Assembly: GCA_033239525.1 (NCBI GenBank)
Contig: BSYO01000011.1
Location: 6,105,973 to 6,169,972 of the forward strand
Direction of reading: 5' to 3'
DNA length: 64,000 nucleotides
From: Nepenthes gracilis
Taxonomy: Eukaryota; Streptophyta; Magnoliopsida; Caryophyllales; Nepenthaceae
The notes under the pieces are model-generated. The model saw only the letters and a program-made list of their open reading frames with translations. It was not told the origin of the DNA and made no database searches. The position numbers and the translations under genes were made by a program. Positions 50,475-62,109 of the stretch are shown piece by piece (the stretch's first letter is position 1; every line of letters begins with the position of its first letter).

Positions 50475-52833
50475 GTCAACACCAGGGGCCAACCAAGCAT
50501 ACCACCCAATGACATTATTTCTCATGGAAATCACCTGACAGATGATAGCCATAAAAATATTCGTCCAACTAGAAATTTAACGTGAAAATGCTAGTGACCC
50601 AAGTCGACTTAATGTCTATTGTCCTTTAGACCCTTTGGAATTGATTAGAGGGACATCTACTGGGGGCATTGTCCTCCAATTTTCAAACTTTTGCAAACAG
50701 AAGGAGGAACCGAAGAAAAAAGCAATCATCCAAGGAAGTGATTCTACAGCCTGATGACCTTGAAGCCTGAGAAATCTCAAGTGAAAGGGTCTAGACTCAC
50801 TAGAAGGCAAATTAAATTTTAAAGCATGAGATGAAAGCCGAAAATAGTAAAACCCGTGATATTTCCAAGATGTTGGAAAACTTTCAGCTTGTGATGAAGC
50901 TTTATGTAGCACCCTTTCGAGAAAAGTCCATAGCTGAAAGGTCCCGCATATCTCGCCAAATCATTCGGAGTTGAGGACATTCCTCAACGTGAAGAGACTT
51001 GCATCTATCTCCTAGATGGATGGGAGAATTAAAAAGATCGAGTAGCAACTATGCTGAGGAAGTACGGACAAACATTTGACCAACCTAGACAAGTTTCCAT
51101 TCACAAGGGGCGATCAAGATGTATCGACTCCAACTCAAATTCAAAATGCTGATCCTAAAATCTTGCAACCAAAATTTTGATCCAATGAACCATTTGGATC
51201 AATTTCAAACCTTGGGATTCTAGAGTCTAGATAATCTGGCCTTACATCTCTACTTTCAACTAACTCAAAGGGATGCCCAAATTTAATTTTATCAATTGGC
51301 ACTAAATTTGATTTGACTATTCCATGAGTTGAAGACAACTTTCAGGCACACCAAATAAGGTTAAATCCAATGAAGTGTGTGTTTGATGTAATTTTTGAAA
51401 GATTCCTTAGATTCTTAGAGTCTCACTAGAGAATGTAGGTGAACCCCGAGAAAATAAAAATAATCATGGATATGTAACCACCTCAAACTGTGAAAGAAGT
51501 CTAATGGTTAACCGGCAGAGTCGCAACTCTCTCTTGATTCCCGACAAAATCTATGTAGAAATACCTTTTATATTTTAGGGCACTAAGAGGAATAAAACCA
51601 AACAGTTCCCAATGGATAGAAGACTATTAGAGAGCCTTCCAATAATTAACGAAATACCTCGCCAACCCTGTACTCTTGTCCTCTCTGAAAGAAAGTAAAG
51701 AATTATACATCTACCTGGCTATATCTAATATGGCGCTAAGCTTGGTCTTGATTAGGCAAGAGTTTAAGGTACAATGACTAGTATGTTATGCCAATAAAAT
51801 TTTGACGGATATCAAGACTCTTTACTCGCGTGCCAAAAGAATCGCTTTAATACTGGTCCACTATGCCAAAAGCTTTGACCATACTTTTAAACTTACAAGA
51901 TTGTCATTTGAACTAATTAACCGTTAAAGGGGATCCTATAGAAACTTGAGGTGTTCGGGCAATTGATTAAACGACAATGAACTTGGATGAGTTTGACATA
52001 TAATTCTGAGCATGGCCTACCATAAAAGGTTAGGCTCTCAAAGATTTCATAGTCGAAACAACAAATCCGATTCCAAATGATCACAATAAGCATGAAGACC
52101 CCCGACAACGCGAAGAGGCACCGAAGTGGATCATGTACAGGGACGGGTCATCTTTCAAATCAAGGAACGAAGCGGGTGTGTTCCTAAAAACTCCGGATGG
52201 ATCTAAGATAAAATACTCGATGACACTCAGATTTTTTTCCCCTGATAACATCCTAAGTACGAAGCTTTATTAGTCAAGCTTAGACTAACGAAGGAATACT
52301 CAGCCAAGAGCTTGGCCCTTCATAGCTATTCAAAACTGATTATCAGCCAGGTGATCGAAAATTTCTAAGCATCTAGTCCATTACTCGTAAAATATCTTAC
52401 TAGATTAAAGGGCCTGACCAAATTGTTTGATAAGATAGAAATTTGCCACATTTCAAGGGAAGACAAGCGGAAGGCGGATTAGTTGGCAAAAGCAACAATG
52501 ATTGGAAACCTTGAGCAATACGCCAGGAAGATAAAGGAAATCCTCACAATCTCAAGTGTAGAGGTCCCAAAAGAAAACATACTTCAAATCTCATACGGCA
52601 ATACCAAGATAACTCCGTAGAGAAGCTACATTAAAGAAGGCCTTCTTCCGGAAAACCCCAAAGAAGCCAGGCATATAAAAATGATAGCAAAGTAGTACAC
52701 CCTCATAGATAGAAAATTATACCGAAGAAAGTTCTCCATTCCTTACATGCGATGTTTGACACTAACCGAAACTGACTACACACTGAGTGAGGTACACCTC
52801 AAAATTTGTGGGTCGTATATAGGGATAAAAATC
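50475..52833 (+). pseudogene. Gag start, late RT, RNase H and integrase start of element 3
   Basis: The gag start reads MVNTRGQPSIPPNDII at 50475. Most of gag and RT is deleted or unreadable. From 51366 the RT end reads NPMKCVFDVIFERFLRFL, followed by the linker with YLANPVLLSSLKESKELYI and MALSLVLIRQE (to about 51770). RNase H at 52115-52500 gives KWIMYRDGSSFKSRNEAGVF and HISREDKRKAD. The integrase start reads YIKEGLLPENPKEARHI, YTLIDRKLYRRKFSIPY and SEVHLKICGSY up to the LTR insertion. It resumes at 57816-57925 (TIKREAMKFVKKYKNC). Many stops. Confidence 0.8.
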
Positions 52834-54114
52834 TGTCATGTCCCAAATCCCAATATTGTCATTAATAATTAACCAATTAATAATAATTAACCAAATTATC
52901 ATTTAATTAATATTGAATGTGAATCTTACGTCGATACCTCGACTAATCATAATAAAATGAATTAAACCATACACAAAATTTAGATATGTGCTATGTCATT
53001 TTGTAGCTCTGATACCGATCCAAATTATGATATTAGATCTTACGTAAGGAGTTATATATCCCATCAATAATCAGAGTATGCAATTTGTAGAAATAAAATC
53101 CATAACCATTGCTGAATACTACAAATCACAGCCACGACTGATAACAGATAACTGATAACTAATCATCGGACAACCGACATCCCAAAATAACCATAAGACT
53201 ATAATAACATATTAACCGAAATATAACCTACTACCATCTACTATTGGATACCCATTGTCCCAAAAATACATACTACAATCAACTTAAACTCTATCCACAT
53301 AATACTAAAAACTTTAACATTCATCCCAGAAATTATGCAGGCCAATATCCAATAACGTAAACATATTAAATATTGTCCGAAAACTAAAATACAACATTAA
53401 ATATTCCATATTTTCAATATAAACTATCTGAATAACTTTCTTTCTCAGTCCTGATCATCCTACATCTATCTAAACCTCTAATCTGAAAGAGTTAATAAAA
53501 TAAAAGTAAGGAGCGACACAACAGCTCAACAAGGTATGAAATATAACAAATGACCATATATAATTTATATTTAAAATATATCAAAAAGTTAATGAATCAT
53601 ATATAATTTATATTTAATACTTATGTAGGAAATTCATACTAAGCTTTTCTAAAAATTTTTATTATATTGTTATTCATTTCTCATCATCAAAACATGTAAA
53701 AATCTGATTTTCTTAAAGACCAATGGCTAGTAGGATTATCGACTAAATGAGTAGGTAATTCAAACTCGAGTTATATTTATTTTCCTACAATCAAATGTTG
53801 TACGCTATTATTTAAGATCTATAGGTGAGCCGTCATACGTATAACCCTATAAATATGGTCAAAAGTGATTTCTCACCCGCAGATGAGAATATATTTTAAC
53901 AACTAAAATATATTAAAGTGTTTTAAAGTATAATACTTTAAAGTAATATAGGTTTGAATCTCGATTTATCATTATAATATATTAAAGTATGTTATAATAT
54001 AGAATCCGCTAAAATATAACCATGGTCCAATATATAATCTTAAAAAAAGTCTATATTTTTCTTTGTTCTTCATAATTTTCTCAATATGAAAAAAATAATC
54101 ATAATTCTTAACTT

Positions 54115-54564
54115 TGTTGCAGATCTGGTCCGGAATTGGATGGAGATGATTTTGTTGCTCCATTTCTTTAACCCAGGACCTGCACAACACCAAAGAGGAC
54201 AAGATGGTCAAAAGGCCAATGTGGTTAGATCCCCACAGGCTCTCCGACGCTCAAGTCAGTCATGACCTTTTTTGAATAATAAAAAGGAAAAGATGTATTT
54301 ATTTTTATTTCAGATAGTAATTTTCAGAGAGAGAGTTCCCAAGCCCCCTTTACTTTGAGAATTACCTTCTCTTTATATAGGACATCTTTTCAGTTTTGTA
54401 ACTTCTCTAGATAAGTATAACTTCTCCGGATAAGTATACTTAGTTATTTTAACTCCTGTTGGTTATGGTACGTTTTCTTCAAAAACGAACCGTAGAAGTT
54501 ATCAGGAGTTTCTATAATTTATCCCATGGGTGGTTACCAGTTATTCAGGTAATAATACCTATCA
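54115..54564 (-). repeat. 3' LTR of the gag-only element
   Basis: 450 bp. On the plus strand it begins TGTTGCAGATCTGGTCC and ends AATAATACCTATCA. It contains a block at about 54217-54249 that is absent from the other LTR, and an extra agataagtataacttctccg near 54411. Confidence 0.93.
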
Positions 54565-54581
54565 CTAGCCCCCCATGCTAG
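54565..54581 (-). promoter_or_regulatory. Polypurine tract of the gag-only element
   Basis: Read on the minus strand, tagcatggggggctag directly precedes the 3' LTR, the position expected for the plus-strand primer. Confidence 0.7.
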
Positions 54582-54819
54582 AAGATTAAAATTTTAACTT
54601 CTAGCATGTCTTTTGATGAGATTGATTACTTAGAATTTTTTCGAATTTTCATTGCTTCAGATTTGGTGAACGTTTTTAGTCAATTTATTCAATTTTGACT
54701 CCGGCTTTTTGGTCACTCCGGATTTTTCATTCAATTTAGTGAAACTCGGGATTTATTCATTAAATTTGGTGACTTTTTGGTCACTCCGGATTTATTCATT
54801 CCGGATTTGGTATCTCCCG

Positions 54820-56387
54820 CTTTTTACCACTCCTGATGACATCCAATTGGTCAGAATAAGCCTTGGCCGGTCTAGTGGAGATCATATTCACCACTCCGAC
54901 CACCACACGACTTTTTAGTTGTGGCTGCTCCGTCTCCTCTTCTTCCAGTCTTCCACCGGAGTCATCCTCTGGGTTCTTTAAAAATTTTTTGAGATGTCCT
55001 TTCCTAATCAGATTTTTAATTTCTATTTACAGAGTCCAGCATTCCTCAGTTCCATGCCCAGGTGAGCAATGGTAGTGGCAAAACTTACTTTGATCTCCAC
55101 TTTTAGGGTTCTTTGGGGCTCTTGGCCATTTGAAAAATTTTTCATCCCGTATATGCATGAGAATATTTGTTCTTGAATCATTTAATGGGGTCAGATCAAA
55201 AGGTCTGAATTCTCTTCGCATTTTGTCCTTAAACTTCTTTCTGGGCTCCTTTGGATGAAATCTTTCATCTTTGTTTCTTCTTCTTTTCGATGATCCTTGA
55301 TGAAAAAGATTCATCCTAATAGGCTTTTTAGCCTCATTGGCTTTTAATCGTGCGGCAAACTTCGAAAGTTTGTGGATTTGTATGAGCTAAATGTTTAAAA
55401 ACTCTCATCATTGATTCACTATGAAAGTGTTTAACTTTTTCTCAAGTGGTGAAGCGTGGAATTTGACGAGCATCGAAAGTAAATCTTTAGGAAGCTCTTG
55501 AGTTTTCATTTGGACCCTGTTTGATTCAAGTGCCGTGGTTGTTTTCTATTCTTTGACTTATAACCGATAAAGAAAACTATTTGCTAATTCTTGGAAAGAT
55601 CGAATTGAAATTCTAGAACCAAATTTTGCATCCCCTTTTAAAGTCAAAGGGAAGCATTGATACATCATCATTTCATCTAAGCCTTGAAATCTTATCGTTC
55701 GGAAGTGATCCAAGTGATCCATCGGAAGTATTTGTCATAGGTATCAATGGCTAGCATTTTGAACTGGGGTTATATTTTTGTGAATTAGTTCATTCGATTT
55801 TTTCCAAAAGATAATTCCACGTTTTTTCTAATTTTTCCTCTTTTTGAGGCATAACAGCAGATTTTTTAGTATTGAGATAAGTTCTCAATTCCTCAGGAGC
55901 TTCAGATCGGTGTGGTTGGGCATTTTTAGCATTGAGATAGCTTGGATCGGTGTGGTTGGTCATTTCTGCCAACTGGCGGCAAGTTAGAGGAAGCTTCCTC
56001 TTGATCAAGAGGCCTTCTCTCACTTCGTGGATTACGTCGTTCTGGACTGCCTTCGACGGATCTTGGGCCCAATCGGCCTTCTAATCGAGATCCGCTCTCG
56101 GTTCTTTCTCTTGCATGCATTTTCTCTTGAATATGAAAAGGTCTTTTTTTACGTCTATTCCCACAAAAGCGGGAAGAATATTTTAGACTTTGTAAATCTT
56201 GAAACATATGGTCCATCCGTGCGTTTAATGCTTGTAGGAGTTGAGTCGGTTGATTCTTATCTTGCTCCGGTAAAGGAGGGTTATTTTCAGGAATAGCGTT
56301 TTCTAATGCCGGAACACTTATTTCCGGAGCACTTATTTTCTGAGCACTTATTGCTGGAGCATTTCAATGCGTTTGAGTATTAACCAT
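54820..56387 (-). pseudogene. Gypsy gag of the gag-only element, with breaks
   Basis: The frame starts MVNTQTH then a stop (ATG at 56387-56385) and continues in the same frame with ENNPPLPEQDKNQPTQLL and ALNARMDHMFQDLQSLKY. A basic region follows at about 56150-55930. The central gag fold near 55330-55790 is broken by stops and frameshifts. An open stretch at 55314-55027 reads FDLTPLNDSRTNILMHIRD, KWPRAPKNPKSGDQSK and CHYHCSPGHGTEECWTL, the last a Tat-type zinc knuckle. Past one stop it reads IEIKNLIRKGHLKKFLK and ends VVVGVVNMISTRPAKA, the usual link to protease. Pol is absent. Confidence 0.85.
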
Positions 56388-56423
56388 TTTTTTTTTAGTG
56401 GTAAATCAAACTTTTTGTCTGAT

Positions 56424-56441
56424 TCCCACAGACGGCGCCAA
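56424..56441 (-). promoter_or_regulatory. Primer binding site of the gag-only element, Asp-type
   Basis: On the minus strand, TGGCGCCGTCTGTGGGAA lies one base past the end of the 5' LTR. Its first nine bases match the complement of the 3' end of plant tRNA-Asp. Confidence 0.8.
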
Positions 56442-56846
56442 TGTTGCGGATCTGGTCTGGAGTTGGATGGAAATGATTTTGTTGCTCCGTTTCTTTAACC
56501 CAGGACCTACACAACACCAAAGAGGACAAGATGGTCAAAATATCCGACGCTCAAGTCAGTCATGGCCTTTTTGAATAATAAAAAGGGAAAGATGTATTTA
56601 TTTTTATTTCAGATAGTAATTTTCAGAGAGAGAGAGTTCCCGAGCCCCCTTTTGTTGGATGATTACCTTCTCTTTATATAGGGCATCCGTTCAGTATTGT
56701 AACTTCTCCGAATAAGTATACTTAGTTATTTTAACTCCTGTTAGTTATGGTACATTTCTTTCAAAAACGAATCGTAGACGTTATCGGGAGTTTCTATAAT
56801 TTATCCCATTGGTGGTTACCAGTTATTCGGATAATAATACCCATCA
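56442..56846 (-). repeat. 5' LTR of the gag-only element
   Basis: 405 bp. On the plus strand it begins TGTTGCGGATCTGGTCTGG and ends AATAATACCCATCA. On the minus strand, ctatataaagagaaggtaat near 56690-56670 is a good TATA element placed before the transcribed part. Confidence 0.93.
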
Positions 56847-57940
56847 AACTTATAAAAGAATTTTCCTTCAAAATTCTATCCATTCATGCTTAAACTTTCT
56901 GTAAAAATTAGGCTATGATAAATTTTAAAATATAAAATACTAAATTAACAACTAAGTACAAACAATTCAATAATAAATGCAAAAAATCAGCATATAGTAG
57001 TTTTATCTTTAACATGTAGAGCTATTTGTTGAAATTTAATGCATGCAACCATATATATTTAAAGTCCAGAATATGTGGTAGCAAGGGATACTAAATTTGT
57101 CATATATAAGATCATTAAATTATGAATTTAATACATGCATGTAGAGCAATTTCAAAAATCAGCTAAATGAGACAATGTTTATGAGTTTAGACATAAATTC
57201 AATATATTTTTGTAACAAAATGATAAAAATTATACATGCATGTCAAATAATATCATCATAACTTCGAAATCATGACATGAATAATTATTTGAACAAAAAG
57301 TATTTAAGGAATCCAGCAAAGAATAGCAACAATAGAAGAAAAACTCGGAATGCACTTAATTTGAGCTTCTAAGGCATATTCTCTCTCCTTTCATTCTTCT
57401 CCTCGGCTCTTTCTCTCTCATCTTTCAAAATTTTTAAGAAAAATAACAGAAATCAGTCAGGTTTCTCTATTTATATTGAGTGGTGCTTGAGCACTGGTAC
57501 GGCACACATTAGGTGCCATGTCTTAACACTGTGGCGTCCTTGCGCCAGCTCAGGAGCACATCGAGTGTGAGCAATCTGTAACAGTGCACTCCAGTATCCT
57601 TCGGATGTGTACATTTTGCAAACACATACTCAGGCGTCCCTCAGGCGTTGGCCCCACGGGTTTCGACGCTCAAGCACCAATCAAATATCCATAAGGCGCT
57701 AAGTAATTCAGTTCAATTTTAATTTTTAATCTAATTTTTTAATTTTTTGACCTTAATTTTGATTATATTAATTAATTAATTAAAATTATAATAATATTTG
57801 ATCTTGGTCCTTACAAATCTAGCATTCAAAGTCATATGACAGGGCTACTATTAGCCCACGATAAAGAGAGAAGCTATGAAATTTGTAAAAAAATACAAAA
57901 ATTGTTAGATTCATGGCAATATCCCTCATCAGTCGCATCA

Positions 57941-58076
57941 AAAATAAATATGTAGCATGTACATTATAAGTGAATGTTATTTGGGTAGCTATAAATTTTA
58001 GGTAATTCAATTTTAAAATTGGATTAAAATAGACAAAATCTGATTAATTTATATAGGGGGAGTTTCATTTGAGCTC
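57941..58076. repeat. Right half (B) of the 300-bp direct repeat
   Basis: It matches 62790-62924, for example acattataagtgaatgttat and gagtttcatttgagctc. It ends abruptly at gagctc, where the G/C-richer block begins. Confidence 0.9.
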
Positions 58077-58189
58077 CCTGTGGCTCGTCTTCACCTAAAC
58101 GATGTTCAATACTTGATGACTCTGTGCGTCTTCTTTCACACCAAAGCGCTCACCCTGGATGTCTAGGCCCTAAAGGTGATCTTTTGGGC

Positions 58190-58450
58190 CAACTAAGAGA
58201 TTAACTAGGTTTCCTTCACTCTCCACTTGAAGTTTGAGATAAGCGGGGGAACACGGATCCGACAAGAGGCTGGAAGATGCACTTCTTCTTCGTGGTGGTT
58301 GATGTCGATTGGGAGGCCCCAAATCAATGGGGCAAGGTCAATGGCGCCTATGCTAGGGACGTCCTGCTTGGTGAGGAACTGATGAAGTGGCTGATGACAT
58401 CGCTGATCAAGGAGAGCACCTATATCTTGCGCTACATTGATCACTAGGTC
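58190..58450 (+). pseudogene. Fragment like the putative gypsy-type transposon gag family
   Basis: The stretch RGWKMHFFFVVVDVDWEAPNQW (shown here only in part elsewhere) has the order aromatic run, acidic residues, then a W-x-x-P-x-x-W pattern. It then gives ELMKWLMTSLIKES and a stop near 58448. This order is typical of plant proteins annotated as putative gypsy-type transposon (Transposase_28). Similarity is judged by eye and only this segment is readable. Confidence 0.45.
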
Positions 58451-58488
58451 TCCCAAGGGTACTAGATGGAGTGTAGTGGGAGGTTTGA

Positions 58489-58845
58489 ATGGAAGAGGGC
58501 GACACCTCTGCCGCTCCGGATCATTGTCCTAAAAAGGAAGTACAGAATCTGTTTTCCCGGGACACTCATGAGTGGGCCTCTAACCAAGTGGCTCCTCCAT
58601 TGCCTACTCTTTCTGAGGAATGTCATCAGATTGATGCAGCTTGCGCGAGAGTGCTTACTCTAGGTACTGGTGAGTTGTCGAGGAGGCCAAGCTTGGATGA
58701 ATCTTCACTGGACAATCTGAGCCTCGAAGAGTCGTCTGAATGGACTAAAGGTGAGGAACTCCCAACGGACTCTGGTGTTGGAATTGAGGGCCCCTCAACT
58801 AGCGAGCCGGGTGAATGGATTGATGCCACGGCAACGGGCGAATAA
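58489..58845 (+). CDS. Hypothetical acidic 118-residue open frame
   Basis: It is open from ATG to TAA, with a Ser/Glu-rich second half (SLDESSLDNLSLEESSEW, then SGVGIEGPSTSEPGEW). No domain recognised. It lies right after the transposon-gag-like fragment and could be the low-complexity part of the same ancient protein. A real host gene is unlikely: no splice context or conserved motif. Confidence 0.2.
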   Translation: MEEGDTSAAPDHCPKKEVQNLFSRDTHEWASNQVAPPLPTLSEECHQIDAACARVLTLGTGELSRRPSLDESSLDNLSLEESSEWTKGEELPTDSGVGIEGPSTSEPGEWIDATATGE

Positions 58846-61800
58846 AAGATCCCAATCTTGGTGACTTCTTCTCTAGAATCGTCTGTGCCAACCTCTTCCA
58901 TCACTTCTGCCTAGAAGGGTGTTGGAAACACTTAAGCGGAGGAAGAAGCAGTTGGAGATGGCTCGAAAAATGGGGCTGCTACTAAGGGGGCATCTCCTCC
59001 TTTAAAGTCGATGTCCGCCGAGCCCCCAAGGGCTTTGGGTGGTGCTAGCTCTATTCTATTTTCAAGACGTCTCATCCCCGTAGCATGCAGCCTCCACAGT
59101 TCTTACTGATCCTTGTTGGAGCTGGAGCTATGGATTCTCTCGGCCCGTCGTACTGGGGAGGGTTGTATTACAAGGAGGTACTATATCATGGGTTTCTTTA
59201 CTCTACTACCGTACTCTTTGCTGCTATCCTTGATTGACCGTACATTGCTACTTGGTGGGTTCAAGAGGTACTCTGAGTGGTGGAGAGGGCATTGCACTGG
59301 AGGGATATCGAGATCTTATGGCTATCCTTGGCTCACGTAAATCCTAATGTGATGGAGGATGCGAAGCGCTGAATGAATGCTACTGTCATTGAGGCTTTAT
59401 GGAGTGAAGAATGGGCAGCCTATCTCAATCAGAAGCTGTTCAAGTGAATGGCGAGATCCCAATAGCTCTAAAAGAAGAACGCTTGAGCTCTAGATCGGAT
59501 CACCTCACTCAAGGATGAACTTTGGGAGGCATGGCGGTAACTTACGATTCTTTGAAATGAGAATGCGCAGCTGGAAGAAGAGTTTTGACCTAGTGGACTA
59601 ACCAAAGGTAGGAGGGGTCCGGCACCACGCATACCGAGGCCCCCAACCCTAGGGTAGTTGTATGAGCAGTTGGTGTAGATAGCTTTTTGCATACATTTTT
59701 AGGTTGGCTGATATTCTCGATATACTCTTTAAATCTTTAATGAATTAGTTAAATTGCTTTAACCATTGTTACTAATATCTTTGAGCGTGTGTCAATTTAT
59801 CTTTATCCTACACTGATTCTGTTTGTCGGCTAAGTATCATTGCCATTGTCAGCGGGCTTAGCTGAACGCATTTGTCCAATTGTGCTTGCTCCTATGAGGA
59901 GGTCGTAGCACTGAGAGAATGTGATCGTCGGTGGAGCCATGCAGCTATCATTGCAGGGCTTGACCGAACGTGCTCGTTCGTTTGTGCTCTTTCCCATAGA
60001 AAGATGTCGTGGAAAAGGTATGGGTGAAGCTCACAAAAGCCAACTAGGTTTCATGGCCACAGTCATCGGATTCTCGTGAAGTTTAGGCCGTCGCCCGCAC
60101 ATAACCATTGGTGCTCGATCGTTAGAGGACGTTGTAACTTCTGTACATCAGGTCCTAGTTCGCTGACCATTGTTGACTGATGGTGCTCGTCCCTACAAGA
60201 GAGAGTTGTCGCATAGATGCCAAAAAGCCTTCTAAGGTTTTTAATAGCCGTTTGATGGGAAGGTTCGACTCTTAGTCCGCAAGCCCCCCATGTTGTAATA
60301 TTTGACCTCATTTGGGCTGCTAGATGATCAAAAGTGAGGTTTAGTTTTGACCTTCTCTTGGCTACTTGGTTATCAGACTATGATTTTAAGATCGGGTCAC
60401 AATCGGTCGAGGCATGGGTGAAAGAGTTTACCCGATTTAGGGGTAGTCTACTTTGAATTAATGCAAACACACTAGTTGGCATGACAAATGGAATAAGAAA
60501 AAAACATGTTTATAACACTCAAGCAACTTGCATGGATGCACTTGATTGACCTACTATTGGCGGAAAATTATCGATAGCACCTTTTGGAGTGGAGAGCACT
60601 TTGTGCCCACAGGACCATTTTTTTATTTTGGGGTTGTAGCACGTACACCCTGCTTTTAGAGAATCGTTGAGACTAAAATGGTCCCCATTAGCAAGGACTC
60701 TACAAATTGAATCGGCGTGCTCTTGCCTACTTGCTGCCAATCAATGGCCGCCCAGCTGAGCAATCTTAGATATTGAGCTCCTATTGTCAACATGCGACCC
60801 ATAGGTACCGTGGGGTGAATCTCGCTTGGCGCGCTGGCAGCATCTCCTGCCGTGAAATGCCATATGCAATGGGTTGAGGACTCTTTTGCCCTAGAGGGCA
60901 TTCCGGGCTGCTGTCAAAGCTACATTGAGTGTCCTCACCCAGAGAAGGCCAAGGAAGTGCAGAAGTGATCCAAGTGATCACCGGATCAAAACCTTGAACG
61001 CAGACCTCCGCGCTGGGCTCCCTGGCCCTTCGAGGAGACGGTAATGACCAGATTTTCCTCATGAATGGTGACCTTGCTAGGTCGACGAAGAACTTATTGG
61101 CACTACATCGAGCTTCTTCTCGGGCCAAGGGCCTTTTGTCATCACAAGGGCAGTGTGGGTTACTCTGCTCCGGGCTTTCATCTCACCTCTCATGGCTCGA
61201 TCAGCCCTCTGGTCACGATTAAGCCCTGTCACTTATGGCCGCTCCAACCACGAGATCGTTAGGCCACTGAATCTTCTAAGGAGGTTGTCTTTCTCTCTGG
61301 TTCCTCCTTCTAGACGCTGAGGTTTGGGAGTCGGAGAATGAAACCCCAAGCGTTGCACACTTAGGTGGGTACCAATGGTCTAAGGCCGCTTAGGACATGG
61401 CGCATGTCTGGGTGGCGAGCTTCTGCACCTCAAGGGCCAATCGTTTGTTCTTGTGACTACCCATGGAGGAGTCACGAACACGGGAGATGACATCCGTGGC
61501 GGGTGCGCTGGCATGCCCTAGCATTGGCTATATTTGCTCATGTAGAAGTGGTGGTTAGACCTTTTAGTTGTTTCTCACAGACATCATCAATGATACATCC
61601 CTGAATCCGAATTAGAGAATGAGTTATGGAATCACTTGATCTTTTCGGTAGGTCAAATTAAAGTAGGTCTGATCTTTATTACTTTAAACCTAAATCCTAT
61701 ACACAACAATTTATAAATAAGAGAACAAGGGATGGCGGGACTCACTACCCGATATATCATATATTACTTAAATCAGAAATTTTTTTCAAGCAAATAGAAA

Positions 61801-61875
61801 GATAGGATGATGGATAAATAATGCGTGGATACATATTTTAGAAAATTGTGTGTTTACAGAGGGCTGAATTTCAGT

Positions 61876-62109
61876 GAGTGCACTCAGTTAGTGAGCAACG
61901 TAGAGAATGAGAATTGAGTTCCGACGAGTACACTCGATTGGAAAGCGGTTTTGAGACAAAGGATTGAGTTCTATTGAGTGCGCTCGATTGGGGAACGGCT
62001 TTGAGATGGAGGACTAAACTCCGATGGGTGTACTCGGCTGAGGAGCGGCTTTGTGATGGATGACTGAGCTCCGACGGGTCTGTTCAGTTAGAGAGCGGTT
62101 TTGAGATGT
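61876..62109. repeat. 50-bp minisatellite, about 4.7 units
   Basis: Units start at 61876, 61926, 61976, 62026 and 62076 with an exact 50-base step. Each has a gagt.cactcgattgg start, a gcggttttgaga middle and a gactgagctccgac end. Units differ at about a quarter of positions but keep the length. Confidence 0.93.

Larger units (their letters stand above)
54115..56846 (-). mobile_element. Gag-only LTR retrotransposon (TR-GAG type)
   Basis: Direct LTRs lie at 54115-54564 and 56442-56846. They differ mainly by a 33-bp insertion/deletion and point changes. The perfect target duplication AACTT lies at 54110-54114 and 56847-56851. On the minus strand, the 5' LTR is followed by a TGGCGCCGTCTGTGGGAA primer site, then a Gypsy gag, and a purine tract precedes the 3' LTR. 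There is no RT, RNase H or integrase, so it must use another element's enzymes. It is the best preserved element in the window. The TGATRGG LTR start ties it to the Tat-like elements here. Confidence 0.93.
52834..57815 (-). mobile_element. Solo LTR (2.24 kb plus nested element) in the integrase of element 3
   Basis: It starts TGTCATGTCCCAAATCCC and ends TCTTGGTCCTTACA on the plus strand. The flanks share aaatct, and integrase sequence is continuous across it. It is the same family as 21970-24107, with the same order of blocks (aaggagttat, then ctctcttt-rich, then gcgcttgagc-type repeats). Read on the minus strand, the CT-rich run near 57370-57430 becomes a purine-rich leader after a TATA-like element. 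The gag-only element at 54115-56846 sits inside it. Confidence 0.85.
49646..57940 (+). mobile_element. Truncated Tat-like Gypsy element 3, host of nested insertions
   Basis: It begins TGATAGGCACAGCC and ends ...CAGTCGCATCA, with AAAAT on both sides (49641-49645 and 57941-57945). The uninterrupted copy at 62623-62924 has AAAAT only once at that point, which confirms the borders. A 5' LTR (49646-50413), a primer site, and remnants of gag, late RT, RNase H and integrase are present. The 3' LTR is lost, apparently by deletion from integrase to the element end. The integrase is split by a solo LTR at 52834-57815. Confidence 0.85.

Noticed and set aside
19740..57940. Integrated plant virus (pararetrovirus) sequence
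   Set aside because: All RT regions are followed by RNase H and integrase or lie between LTRs in Ty3/Gypsy order; no movement-protein or coat motif was seen.
60063..61262. Overlapping open frames on both strands in the G/C-richer block
   Set aside because: No motif, no consistent frame and no splice context. Higher G/C content alone lengthens random frames.
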